Origin: Candidatus Peregrinibacteria bacterium CG11_big_fil_rev_8_21_14_0_20_46_8
Lineage (GTDB): Bacteria; Patescibacteriota; Gracilibacteria; UBA1369; UM-FILTER-53-11
Direction of reading: 5' to 3'
NCBI GenBank assembly: GCA_002796025.1
Contig: PCVQ01000021.1
Span: forward strand, 1 to 23,462
DNA length: 23,462 bases
Translations under genes and position numbers: made by a program
Notes under the pieces: generated by a model
Told to the model about the DNA's origin: nothing
What the model saw: only the letters and a program-made list of their open reading frames with translations
Database searches by the model: none
Shown: positions 1 through 7,434 of the stretch, one piece after another
How the letters are laid out: the number at the start of each line of letters is the position of its first letter
How positions within the stretch are numbered: the first letter of the stretch is position 1

Positions 1-1
1 A

Positions 2-325
2 AATGCATATTTTATGGATAATCATGATTATGAGCAGTTCCACTTGCCGCTAGAGCTTCTGGGGGATGTTGTTGAGTATTTAAAGGAAGGAGAAAACACA
101 ATTGTTACAAAGCATGACGGACGGCCGCTGAGCGTTGAACTGCCACCGAAGGTTGTGTTGGAAGTTACGGAAACAACCCCTGGAGTAAAAGGTGATACTG
201 CAAGTGGCGGAACCAAAGCTGCAACGCTCGAAACCGGACTGGTTGTTCAAGTACCCCTCTTTATAAATGAAGGCGAAAAGATTCGCGTTAATACGGAGAC
301 TGGGGAGTATGTGGAGCGGGCGTAG
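2..325 (+). CDS. efp: Elongation factor P, C-terminal part (gene cut by window start)
   Basis: EF-P binds the ribosome beside the P-site tRNA and helps peptide bonds form at consecutive prolines. The visible part covers the end of the first domain, the OB-fold middle domain and the C-terminal OB domain. The family-typical stretch GVKGDTASGGTKAATLETG is followed by the standard ending VVQVPLFINEGEKIRVNT...GEYVERA. The frame is open to the window edge (codons for N-A-Y-F precede the ATG at 14), so that ATG is internal and the N-terminal KOW-like domain with the modifiable lysine lies outside. The 3' end overlaps the 3' end of the convergent deacetylase gene by 38 nt. A tRNA-Pro lies 3 kb away. 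The identification is firm; whether the protein is modified cannot be seen here. Confidence 0.95.
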   Translation, partial: NAYFMDNHDYEQFHLPLELLGDVVEYLKEGENTIVTKHDGRPLSVELPPKVVLEVTETTPGVKGDTASGGTKAATLETGLVVQVPLFINEGEKIRVNTETGEYVERA

Positions 326-1169
326 GTGGAAAGAGATATTTGTCCCACGTCTTCATAGGGAGATTTCCCCAAATGCTGACCACCGGCATATTCAATAAGT
401 TGCCGCGTGTAATTGTTGGGGCATCTTTGCCAGAAAAGGAGCGTCCGGTTTTGTGTCCCGCGGCACGCACTGTCTCCATCACGCGTTCATCATACTTTCC
501 AAATGGATATGCGAATGCAGTGACTTCAATTCCATAGAGCTCTTCAAGAATTTCCTTAGAACGAGTGGCTTCGCGTGCCAGCGCTTCGTCGCTTAACGCT
601 GTCATTTTTTGATGCGAGACAGAATGATTCCCAATTTCATGTCCCTCAGCAACAAGCTCATGCACTTGCTCCTCATTCATAAAGCTCCCATTCCCGGTGT
701 AATTCGTCACAATAAAAAAGGTGGCTGTGAATCCGTACTTGCGAAGAATCGGCAGCGCATTCGTGTAATTGTTACCATTTCCGTCATCAAACGTAATGAG
801 TACTGGCCGCTTTGGGAGCGGCTTCCCGCTCTCAAAAAAATCACTCACAGCTTTAAAGCTTACACTCTCAAAGCCATTTTCTTTAAGATATTTGAGTTGT
901 TCATCGAGCCATTCCGGCTCAATAAACAAACTTTTATATGCGCTGTCGCGCCACGTTTCTGCATGTCCAATGTGGTGATAGACAAGAATCGGGAGCCGGA
1001 TTGCCACATCTTCTGGCGGCGGCTGATATTTTGGCGGCGCAGGAATTTCGGCTGCGGGAATAACCTCGTTTGCTGGCTGAGGCCGGACAAAAAGTAGGGC
1101 AATCGCAACGGCCAGCACCAAAAAAAGCGGCGCAACTTTACAGAAAAAATTACTCTTTTGTTTCATCAT
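288..1169 (-). CDS. Membrane-anchored polysaccharide deacetylase (CE4/NodB family)
   Basis: Predicted metal-dependent deacetylase acting on N-acetylated sugars of cell-wall or surface polysaccharide, outside the membrane. A hydrophobic segment at about residues 10-28 fits a signal anchor, and a proline-rich linker (about 31-52) follows. The NodB domain then shows TFDDG at 126-130 (catalytic base and metal Asp), HSVSH at 182-186 (metal histidines) and YPFGKY at 221-226. The region LPILVYHHIG before it is typical of this family. The C-terminus is a proline-rich tail, PPTPAPHTPQSPY. The start overlaps the stop of the upstream pseudouridine synthase gene by 4 nt (ATGA), so translational coupling is likely; there are two consecutive ATGs (1169, 1166). 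The substrate (peptidoglycan, chitin-like or other glycan) cannot be told from sequence. Confidence 0.9.
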   Translation of the reverse strand: MMKQKSNFFCKVAPLFLVLAVAIALLFVRPQPANEVIPAAEIPAPPKYQPPPEDVAIRLPILVYHHIGHAETWRDSAYKSLFIEPEWLDEQLKYLKENGFESVSFKAVSDFFESGKPLPKRPVLITFDDGNGNNYTNALPILRKYGFTATFFIVTNYTGNGSFMNEEQVHELVAEGHEIGNHSVSHQKMTALSDEALAREATRSKEILEELYGIEVTAFAYPFGKYDERVMETVRAAGHKTGRSFSGKDAPTITRGNLLNMPVVSIWGNLPMKTWDKYLFPPTPAPHTPQSPY

Positions 1170-1831
1170 ACCGATTTTAATTTTTTCACTATACTTTGTA
1201 AATCAGGCGGCAGTGGCGCTTCAATGACGATGTGTTCTTGCGTTATTGGGTGTATGAATTCCAGCGATGCTGCATGCAAAAAATGCCGCCCGAGGCGCAA
1301 AATTTTTCTAAATTGACGGTTAAATTTTTCGTCACCGTATTCATTGTCTAAAATAATGGGATGAAAAATCGATGCCATATGCTGACGTATTTGGTGTTTG
1401 CGTCCGGTCGATATTTCGGCTTCGACAAGGGCGCAAGGAGGTATCTGGAATTTTTGTACAACGCGGTATGTTGTTTTTGCTGCAACATATACATTGCGGT
1501 TTCGCGCCCGCAATTTTTTCGTAATCGTTCCTGATGCATACTTGGGAATGCCGCGCACAAGAGTTATATATTTTTTTCGTGTTGTAGGGGTGCGAAAAAT
1601 TGCTTCGAGTTCTGCTCGGACACCGGCATCTTTGCCAAAAACCATAATGCCCGATGTTGCGTAATCTAAACGGTGTAAAGGATAGAGGCGTGGATTTTCT
1701 ATCTGTGCTCGTAATATATTCTGTACACTTTCTTCCCGATCGTCACCGGCATTTGGTACTGCGAGCATCCGTGCCGGTTTTTCAACCGCGACCAGTGATG
1801 CATCTTGATATACAATGTTGAGTTGTTTCAT
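1166..1831 (-). CDS. RluA-family RNA pseudouridine synthase
   Basis: Converts specific uridines of structured RNA (rRNA or tRNA) to pseudouridine. The signature HRLDYATSG lies at residues 53-61, with catalytic Asp56. Further family motifs are KKYITLVRG (about 86-94), STGRKHQIRQH (about 141-151) and ILDNEYGD. At 221 residues it has no N-terminal S4 RNA-binding domain, so it is a short catalytic-domain-only member nearer RluA or TruC than RluC or RluD; the target site is not predictable. The ATG at 1831 is preceded by -10-like boxes (TATGAT 11 nt before, TATAGT 16 nt before) and no Shine-Dalgarno. It is the first gene of a two-gene unit with the deacetylase; the functions look unrelated. Confidence 0.92.
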   Translation of the reverse strand: MKQLNIVYQDASLVAVEKPARMLAVPNAGDDREESVQNILRAQIENPRLYPLHRLDYATSGIMVFGKDAGVRAELEAIFRTPTTRKKYITLVRGIPKYASGTITKKLRARNRNVYVAAKTTYRVVQKFQIPPCALVEAEISTGRKHQIRQHMASIFHPIILDNEYGDEKFNRQFRKILRLGRHFLHAASLEFIHPITQEHIVIEAPLPPDLQSIVKKLKSV

Positions 1832-1847
1832 AAAGTAGATAGATCAT

Positions 1848-1855
1848 ACTATACT
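1848..1855. promoter_or_regulatory. Overlapping divergent -10 elements
   Basis: The sequence ACTATACT reads as TATAGT on the minus strand (1848-1853) and TATACT on the plus strand (1850-1855). It lies between the pseudouridine synthase (start 1831, minus) and the membrane protein (start 1885, plus). Neither side has a strong -35 box at 16-18 bp. The shared AT-rich core could fire both ways. Positional inference only. Confidence 0.4.
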
Positions 1856-1884
1856 GTTCGAGATACTACATATCTCCAGATAAA

Positions 1885-2499
1885 ATGAACCCTGAAGCTG
1901 GCAAAATTGATTGGCAATATCCTGCGCCGAGAAAAAAAGGATTCGGAGCTTTTATTGACCGGCTTGTCGGTCCGGGAGCAACACCGGCTGAGCTGTGGCT
2001 GCAATTTGGATTTGCAGTAGCGGCAGGTTTGACTATGCTTTATTTTGGATTACAACCCGAGCTCGGCTGGAACGGCTGGCAAGTGGCAGTTGCTGCATAC
2101 CTTGTATTTGATATTTGCGGCGGGATTGCAACAAATGCAACAAATGCTGCCAAGCGATGGTGGCATCGCAAAGAGCGGCAGAATTTTAAGAGTCACATGA
2201 AGTTCATTCTTCCACATTTTTATATGCCTCTTTTTATCATGCTGGCATTTTTTCCGGGACAGTGGGATTTATTCGCAATAATATACGGATATCTTGTGCT
2301 CGGCGCTATCGGTATTGCTCAGACGCCGCTCTATTTGCGCAGGCCCGTTGCTTTTATTTTGTATACCGGTGCACTGGTAATGAATGCATATCTTTTTGAA
2401 ATGCCGCTTGGGCTAGAGTGGTTTATTCCACTTTTATATCTTAAGCTCTTTATGGCGCATCTTATACGCGAAGCCCCATATCGGCCTATTGACAAATAA
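1885..2499 (+). CDS. Multi-pass membrane protein of unknown function
   Basis: I do not recognise this family. The 204-residue product has a polar, basic N-terminus of about 35 residues and then roughly five or six hydrophobic segments: about 37-56, 64-82, 108-125, 128-146, 153-168 and 175-195. A basic loop with WWHRKERQNFKSHMK (about 90-105) separates the second and third. Notable residues are FDICGG and the repeated ATNATNAA in the second segment, and HFYMP at the head of the third. There is no signal peptide or known transporter motif. The ATG at 1885 is the first in frame and has no Shine-Dalgarno. The last codons contain the -35 box of the next gene's promoter. It is certainly coding by length, membrane pattern and compact context; no function is assigned. 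Confidence 0.75.
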   Translation: MNPEAGKIDWQYPAPRKKGFGAFIDRLVGPGATPAELWLQFGFAVAAGLTMLYFGLQPELGWNGWQVAVAAYLVFDICGGIATNATNAAKRWWHRKERQNFKSHMKFILPHFYMPLFIMLAFFPGQWDLFAIIYGYLVLGAIGIAQTPLYLRRPVAFILYTGALVMNAYLFEMPLGLEWFIPLLYLKLFMAHLIREAPYRPIDK

Positions 2500-2517
2500 T
2501 AAAATTGTATTTATAGT
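2489..2517 (+). promoter_or_regulatory. Sigma70-type promoter overlapping the end of the upstream gene
   Basis: TTGACA at 2489-2494 and TATAGT at 2512-2517 are separated by exactly 17 bp, a near-consensus promoter. The -35 box covers codons for I-D-K just before the upstream stop. The predicted transcript start near 2524 lies about 19 nt before the ATG at 2543. A TTG start at 2489 for the downstream gene would be the first base of the -35 box and can be rejected. Confidence 0.75.
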
Positions 2518-2542
2518 ATGGCCTTATCTATTCATAACACCT

Positions 2543-2857
2543 ATGTTTATGAAAAGGCCATTACGCAGAGAAGATAGTATTACTCCGGAAGCTGTAGAGG
2601 CCATTGTTGCCGCATTAAGTGTGCACCCTGAGGCAAAATCATTGTTGGCAACGCTTTCTAAAGATGTTCAGGCAAGGGCGCTCGGTATTGCCCGCATTTT
2701 GTGCGCAGAACAGGTTGAAGCTGCTCGAACTTCAGGCGGTGGTGATTGGACACATCTCATTAAAAATTTGCGCACAGCAATTGGTACTGCATTTACCGAT
2801 CTTCCCATCTCCCGCGGTACATCAGGAAGGTTCTTGCGAAGTGAACGTACTCAATAG
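2543..2857 (+). CDS. Small soluble protein of unknown function
   Basis: Orphan of 104 residues, basic at the start (MFMKRPLRRE) and then mostly helical: SITPEAVEAIVAALSVHPEA, SLLATLSKDVQARALGIARIL and THLIKNLRTAIGTAFTDL. The composition fits a small alpha-helical protein, and I see no catalytic motif or membrane segment. The start at 2543 (or 2549, a second ATG in frame) is preferred over an upstream TTG because a strong promoter occupies that upstream stretch. The stop lies only 2 nt from the stop of the convergent gene. Reading-frame quality is moderate, as the gene is short, but the promoter directly upstream supports it. Confidence 0.6.
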   Translation: MFMKRPLRREDSITPEAVEAIVAALSVHPEAKSLLATLSKDVQARALGIARILCAEQVEAARTSGGGDWTHLIKNLRTAIGTAFTDLPISRGTSGRFLRSERTQ

Positions 2858-2859
2858 GA

Positions 2860-3435
2860 TCATGGAGTCACGGCAGTGCTATTCTGAGTCGCAATAAGAA
2901 AAAAGACGATCCCGTTGATTAGCAAAATAGCAGCAAAGATCGTTGCTATTGCCCGCAAGATGTGTTTTACATTTAGGCGTTCCGGTACATTGGAGTCGGT
3001 AATAACCCAGGTGCCGCCACGGCGCTGGACCGTAAAGCGTGCCGGTATTCCGTTTACCTTCCAAAATCTGCCGCCCGCACTCTGCGGTAAAGAAAAGCGA
3101 TAGGTATTGGTGTCGATTTGTTTTGAAATAAAGGGAATGAGTTTGAGTGGTATGCTGTAGCGAATTTTTTTATTCCGCAGCAGCTCATCGAATTTGCGTT
3201 GCAGCTCTGTGTTTTCCAAGGCGATAAGTTTTCTCATGAGCGTCGTATCGGATGTATTCATTGCCTCTTCAAATGTGCCCATGAGTTGGGTAATTTCGGC
3301 TTTGTCGCTGCTTTTGGGGGCGGTGCGGTCGGCACGTTCTGCCGTGTGGCGTACCGGCAGGTGCTCTGCAATATAGCGTCCGCCAAGAACAAGCGCCAAA
3401 ACTCCTACACCTATAACAAAAATCAGCTCATTCAT
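2860..3435 (-). CDS. Bitopic membrane protein of unknown function with extracytoplasmic-type middle domain
   Basis: The 191-residue product has hydrophobic segments at both ends: about 2-20 (LIFVIGVGVLALVLGG) and about 160-184 (ILRAIATIFAAILLINGIVFFLI). Between them, about 45-155 is soluble: a helical stretch (EITQLMGTFEEAMNTSDTTLMRKLI) and then a strand-rich part ending GRFWKVNGIPARFTVQRRGGTWVITDSNVPE. That helix-then-sheet plan with counted mutations of the type seen in NTF2-like or DUF4878-like folds is only suggestive. The ATG at 3435 is preceded by TAAGAT six nucleotides upstream, so a leaderless start is possible. It is divergent from the tRNA-Pro gene. No function is assigned. Confidence 0.7.
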   Translation of the reverse strand: MNELIFVIGVGVLALVLGGRYIAEHLPVRHTAERADRTAPKSSDKAEITQLMGTFEEAMNTSDTTLMRKLIALENTELQRKFDELLRNKKIRYSIPLKLIPFISKQIDTNTYRFSLPQSAGGRFWKVNGIPARFTVQRRGGTWVITDSNVPERLNVKHILRAIATIFAAILLINGIVFFLIATQNSTAVTP

Positions 3436-3441
3436 ACCTTT

Positions 3442-3447
3442 ATCTTA
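3442..3447 (-). promoter_or_regulatory. Candidate -10 box for a leaderless start
   Basis: On the minus strand TAAGAT lies 6 nt before the ATG at 3435, which would put the transcript start at the A of the start codon. No convincing -35 box is seen. This is one of a set of similarly placed boxes in the window. Confidence 0.4.
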
Positions 3448-3458
3448 CACGATTTTTG

Positions 3459-3464
3459 TATAAT
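3459..3464 (+). promoter_or_regulatory. Consensus -10 box upstream of tRNA-Pro
   Basis: TATAAT begins 19 nt before the first base of the mature tRNA. The predicted transcript start near 3471 leaves a 5' leader of about 7 nt for RNase P to remove. The -35 region is weak. Confidence 0.55.
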
Positions 3465-3477
3465 AATGCGCGCACCG

Positions 3478-3551
3478 CGGGATGTAGTATAACGGTAGTA
3501 CGCGCCCATGGGGTGGGTGTAGCCCGAGTTCGACTCTCGGCATCCCGACCA
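3478..3551 (+). tRNA. tRNA-Pro, anticodon GGG, CCA encoded
   Basis: Full cloverleaf by hand: acceptor arm CGGGATG with CATCCCG (7 bp), D-arm GTAT with GTAC, and anticodon stem CGCCC with GGGTG (one G-U). The anticodon loop is ATGGGGT, giving GGG at positions 34-36, preceded by T33. The variable loop is TAGC, and the T-arm is CCGAG with CTCGG around TTCGACT. The discriminator is A, followed by an encoded CCA. C1-G72 is the bacterial tRNA-Pro identity pair, and G37 after the anticodon suits the TrmD methylation site. It reads CCC and CCU codons. The 3' end lies 7 nt from the stop of the convergent oxidoreductase gene. Confidence 0.96.
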
Positions 3552-3558
3552 TACCGAT

Positions 3559-4671
3559 TTATTCACCATTTGGCCGGAGACTTTGTGAAATTGTCACCGA
3601 CATTTCTTGCAGATCTTTTATTATCTCCTCGGGATCAACTGCTGCCGCCATCATGTGAACGCCGGGCGAAATAATTTTGCCATCTAAATATTGTTTTATA
3701 CATGCTACTACGCTAATGGCAGTAAAGTCGTAGGCGTCTTGATGATCGGCTACTAAGCGTAACGTCTTTCCCTCTTTTTCGCATTTGCCTTTTGCTTCGA
3801 GTACAAATACAACCCCCGGAATTTTGCTCGAAAAAGTATTAATACCCCACGTTAATAATTTTGCCAAAAAATTGCGAGATCGTTTTGGAAAAATCTTCCC
3901 AATAATAAATGCAAGTGGAAAAATAAAATAATCAGTGCACCAATTAAAGCCGGCTACGAATGTTCCAATTTTTTTTAATGGAAACATGGACGGCAAGATA
4001 TGCATTTCAACCATTTTTAGAGGCACGCACTGTTTTTTTCCAAAGCGTCCAAAGTCAAAAATATGAGTGTCGCGAAATTTTGCTTTTCTCCATGAGCCGT
4101 TTTCGAATAGTTCACCGCTTGGTTCCTGAAGTTCGTCAACAAGCTCCAGAATAGAATCCGAATTTTCTATTGGTGAATTCATAATCATACCAATCAACGC
4201 GCTCTCGTAAGTGTCAAAAAATTTGGCGCCGTAACGAACAAATGTAGCTGGAAGTCCGGGATGGAAACCCGCCTGAGTAATTATTACTCTATTTCTTTTC
4301 TTTGCCTCACTATCTAACTTTTGTAATTCGCCGGGAACATTATGGTTAAAATGATAATCCAAATAATCAACGCCCGCTTCAATCGCTGCCGCAGCTACAT
4401 TTTTGGCATATTGAGGCGTATTTGACGCCACTAAAAGCAGATCAATGTTTTTAATGGATTCGACAAGTTCAGCGCACTTTGCTGCGTCCGCTTGCGCAGT
4501 ATGAATGCGCTCTGGCAGATAAGTTTTTTTTAATTCTAAGGCGACTGTTTTGGCCCTAGCTACATCTCTACCGGCAATAACGATGTTTGCATCAGTATTC
4601 TGTAGTAATCGGCGACATACGGCTCGGCCGGTACTTCCGTATCCCCCCAAAATGAAAATTGTTTTTTTCAT
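3559..4671 (-). CDS. Saccharopine dehydrogenase-like NAD(P)-binding oxidoreductase
   Basis: The N-terminal Rossmann fold is shown by IFILGGYGSTGRAVCRRLL (dinucleotide-binding glycine loop at about 9-14), then IVIAGRD with the acidic residue after strand 2, and LLLVASNTPQYAKNVAAAAIEAGVDYLDY, as in the saccharopine dehydrogenase NADP domain family. The motif QAGFHPGLPATFVRY (about 133-147) marks the start of the substrate domain. A hydrophobic stretch at about 245-270 (FNWCTDYFIFPLAFIIGKIF) may touch the membrane, as in the lipid-linked branch of this family. True saccharopine or lysine metabolism is unlikely without partner genes; the substrate is unknown. The ATG overlaps the TGA of the upstream penicillin-binding protein by 4 nt, so the two are probably co-translated. 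Confidence 0.85.
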   Translation of the reverse strand: MKKTIFILGGYGSTGRAVCRRLLQNTDANIVIAGRDVARAKTVALELKKTYLPERIHTAQADAAKCAELVESIKNIDLLLVASNTPQYAKNVAAAAIEAGVDYLDYHFNHNVPGELQKLDSEAKKRNRVIITQAGFHPGLPATFVRYGAKFFDTYESALIGMIMNSPIENSDSILELVDELQEPSGELFENGSWRKAKFRDTHIFDFGRFGKKQCVPLKMVEMHILPSMFPLKKIGTFVAGFNWCTDYFIFPLAFIIGKIFPKRSRNFLAKLLTWGINTFSSKIPGVVFVLEAKGKCEKEGKTLRLVADHQDAYDFTAISVVACIKQYLDGKIISPGVHMMAAAVDPEEIIKDLQEMSVTISQSLRPNGE

Positions 4672-7397
4672 TCATCGTCGTCATCATCTTCTTCCTCTTC
4701 CTCCCAATCCACTTCAATTACCGCTTCATCAAAGAAGCCGATTGAGTCATATACCCGGGCACGGATGAGGTGCTTGCCTTCGTCTACGCTACCGCCAAAT
4801 CGTACAAAGCCGGTATACGGCGCATCGCGTTCAGTAGTGTAGGGGAGCGAGCGGTCATCACGGAAGAATTGTACTTTTTCGACACCATGCGGTGCTTTTA
4901 CCTTTACCTTCACGGGCACTTTTGCCCCGCTGATTGTAGAAAAAGCAGACGGCGATGTGATTTGAATTGTCGGTTTATTCTTCAGTGTTTCTTCGGTAAA
5001 TATTGGAGTGGTCTCTGTAGGAGGGAATGGTAGAATTTCTGGATTACTCTTACTCGCTGCTGCGACCCAGCCGCGAATAGCCTGACCCCAAAGTGCAAAG
5101 GTATCGATTGGATCTTTATGATTCATAAAGAGTCTCTCTTCAATGTACTCCTCTGGAGTTTGCGGTGTTGGCAGCAGCCCGTCGAGCGTATTTACTTTGG
5201 TCCGTACAAAGACATCTTCAGTTTCTGTTGGGATGGCAAAACTTGCTACCTCCTCTTTTGTTTTATAGTGGTCGGGGGTGAGTGGTCCGGGCAGGAGTCC
5301 GGTTGCCCGGCTTACGGTTACTTCTTTAATTTCAGAAGGTTTTCTCCACGGTTTATTTTCGAGTCCCTCATGTGCCGCAATCATGAAAGGATGCCAGATT
5401 GGCGAGGCCGTATTATAACCTCCACCCCCAATTTTCATTGGTTCTCCATTGCTGTTTCCGGCCCAAACGCCGGTGACTACCTGTCGTGTGTACCCAATGG
5501 TCCAGGCATTTGAAGGCAAAATTTTATTTGCCGAAATTTCCTTGTTCGATGTACCTGTCTTTGCAGCGGCGGCATGCCCTGGGACTGTTAAGCGCGGTCC
5601 AAGGTTGATGCTCGTATCTGATAAGATGCTGCTTATTAAATAGGCAACCTGCGGATCCAAAACTTCTTTTGGCGGTGTCTCATCAGGAAAGTGTTCAACA
5701 AGTGTATCGCCGTCCCGGTCCACGACTTTTATGATGCCGTACATGTCGCGTAATTTGCCCTCATTCGCAAAGACCGAAAAGGCAGTTACCATTTGCGCCA
5801 GGGTAGTTTCTCCGGTGCCGATTGCCAGCGGCGGGCCGTAGTCACCATTTGGATTTAAGCTTGTAACCCCGAGTTTTTCGACAAATGGAATGATCTCTTC
5901 TTGTTGGCCGGCAAGAAAGTAGGCTTTGAGTGCAGGAATGTTGCGCGACTGTGCAAGTGCATACCGAATACTCATCGGGCCTAAAAATTTTCCATCAAAG
6001 TTATCCGGCCGGTAGCCTGCACCAAAGTTCGTATCGACATCGTATAACACTGTTGCTGGAGAGTAGCGGTTAAGGAATGCTTTTGCATATACTAACGGTT
6101 TAAAAGACGAACCTGGCTGCCGCAACGAAAAGACATGATTTATGCTGCCACCGTTTTCATCAAAATAATCGGCAGAGCCGACCATAGCTAAAATTTGTCC
6201 GGTCTCGGCATCGAGCGAGAGCAGCGCTCCGTGAGAGACATTATGCTGTTCTCGCTTGGCTTCAATAGTTTCCGCAACAAGCTCCTCTCCCAGCTCTTGC
6301 AGTTTGGGATCGATAGTCGTATATACCTGCAGGCCTCCTTGCTCAACCACTTCTTTGCCGAACTCTTCTTCTAATAGCGCCCGAATATAAAAGACGAAGT
6401 GCGGGGCTTTAATAGAGATGCGATGTTTTTTAAAGTCGAGTTCCTGGAGGTCAGCCAGTGCTGCACGTCGCTCCTCCTCTACAATAAAACCCAGATCCTC
6501 CATGCGTTTTAAGACGAGATCGGTGCGCCCGGGAATGTAGAGCTTATGATCTTCGCTAAAAGAAATTTCTCTTCCAATAAGGCCGAGTGTAAAGTCGCGC
6601 TCACCTAAATCTGCAATATTTCTAGGTAGTTTTTCTGCCTCAATGCCATCAAAGTCGATATTGAGGCTCGAAAATACATTTGGTCCAAACGGAGAAAAGA
6701 AGCTTGGTGCCTTTGGCAGTGATGCAAGAATCGAAGCTTCGGCAAGAGTAAGGTCTTTTGCCGATTTATCGAAGTAGACGCGTGAGGCAAGCTCTGCGCC
6801 ATAGGCATTGTTGCCGTAGGGAATACGGTTTAAATAGAGTTCGAGGATTTTTTCTTTGTCGTAAGCGCGCTCAAGCCGTATCGAAAGAATAAGTTCTTTC
6901 ATCTTTCTGGTGTAGACACGCTTTGGCGAAAGAAAGGCATTCTTGGCGAGCTGTTGTGTAATTGTTGAACCGCCGCGTCGTGCGCCGAATCCCGTTATTT
7001 CGTGGGCTAATCCGCGCAAAATACCCGGAATGTCGAAACCGCTATGGGTATAAAATTGATCATCTTCGATTGATATCGTTGCTTTTTGTAGAAGGGGAGA
7101 GATCTCTTCGAGCGGAACGTATTGACGGTTTTCCTCACCGTGAATTGTATATAAGATGCCGCCTTCGCGGTCATAAATTACAGTAGATTCGACGCCGGCA
7201 AGCTGATTAAAGTCGCGCACATCGGGCAGCCCTATCGAAAGAATTGCAACAGCAAGGGTAAAGACAAAGAATCCGGCGAGCATTCCTGCGATTGCCAAAA
7301 GTAAGAGCCAGATAATAATGCGCTTCCAGAGTGGCTCGTGGTGGGCAGGCATTGCACGATGTACGTGCTTTTTTAAATTATCACTAAATTTCCCCAT
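4668..7397 (-). CDS. Class A (bifunctional) penicillin-binding protein with C-terminal Ig-like domain and acidic tail
   Basis: Polymerises lipid II glycan strands and crosslinks them outside the membrane. A cytoplasmic basic N-terminus is followed by a membrane anchor at about 26-54. The GT51 transglycosylase domain has EDDQFYTHSG at 111-120 (catalytic Glu111) and RRGGSTITQQLAKN at 140-153, then the KEKILELYLNRIPYG motif. The transpeptidase domain has SSFK at 430-433 (catalytic Ser430), SRN at 484-486 and KTGT at 613-616, so both activities look intact. A beta-rich Ig-like domain (about 808-898) and a run of 11 Glu and Asp residues close the 909-residue protein. The start at 7397 is set by a TTGAGA-17-TATAAT promoter ending 8 nt upstream, inside the end of pheT. 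It is translationally coupled to the downstream oxidoreductase. Confidence 0.95.
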   Translation of the reverse strand: MGKFSDNLKKHVHRAMPAHHEPLWKRIIIWLLLLAIAGMLAGFFVFTLAVAILSIGLPDVRDFNQLAGVESTVIYDREGGILYTIHGEENRQYVPLEEISPLLQKATISIEDDQFYTHSGFDIPGILRGLAHEITGFGARRGGSTITQQLAKNAFLSPKRVYTRKMKELILSIRLERAYDKEKILELYLNRIPYGNNAYGAELASRVYFDKSAKDLTLAEASILASLPKAPSFFSPFGPNVFSSLNIDFDGIEAEKLPRNIADLGERDFTLGLIGREISFSEDHKLYIPGRTDLVLKRMEDLGFIVEEERRAALADLQELDFKKHRISIKAPHFVFYIRALLEEEFGKEVVEQGGLQVYTTIDPKLQELGEELVAETIEAKREQHNVSHGALLSLDAETGQILAMVGSADYFDENGGSINHVFSLRQPGSSFKPLVYAKAFLNRYSPATVLYDVDTNFGAGYRPDNFDGKFLGPMSIRYALAQSRNIPALKAYFLAGQQEEIIPFVEKLGVTSLNPNGDYGPPLAIGTGETTLAQMVTAFSVFANEGKLRDMYGIIKVVDRDGDTLVEHFPDETPPKEVLDPQVAYLISSILSDTSINLGPRLTVPGHAAAAKTGTSNKEISANKILPSNAWTIGYTRQVVTGVWAGNSNGEPMKIGGGGYNTASPIWHPFMIAAHEGLENKPWRKPSEIKEVTVSRATGLLPGPLTPDHYKTKEEVASFAIPTETEDVFVRTKVNTLDGLLPTPQTPEEYIEERLFMNHKDPIDTFALWGQAIRGWVAAASKSNPEILPFPPTETTPIFTEETLKNKPTIQITSPSAFSTISGAKVPVKVKVKAPHGVEKVQFFRDDRSLPYTTERDAPYTGFVRFGGSVDEGKHLIRARVYDSIGFFDEAVIEVDWEEEEEDDDDDE

Positions 7398-7405
7398 GCG
7401 CCGGG

Positions 7406-7434
7406 ATTATACCGTTATCGTCCGCGAATCTCAA
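7406..7434 (-). promoter_or_regulatory. Promoter for the penicillin-binding protein gene, inside the pheT end
   Basis: On the minus strand, TTGAGA (7429-7434) and TATAAT (7406-7411) are 17 bp apart. The -35 box lies in the last pheT codons and the -10 box lies just after the pheT stop. Only 8 nt separate the -10 box from the ATG at 7397, giving a predicted leader of 0-2 nt. This is the best single case of the leaderless arrangement. Confidence 0.75.

Noticed and set aside
2489..2542. TTG start extending the small orphan by 18 codons
   Set aside because: The stretch is a TTGACA-17-TATAGT promoter; the extra residues would come from promoter DNA.
4668..7397. Long plus-strand frames inside pheT, PBP and topA regions
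   Set aside because: They lie antisense to genes with clear domain motifs and show no family features.
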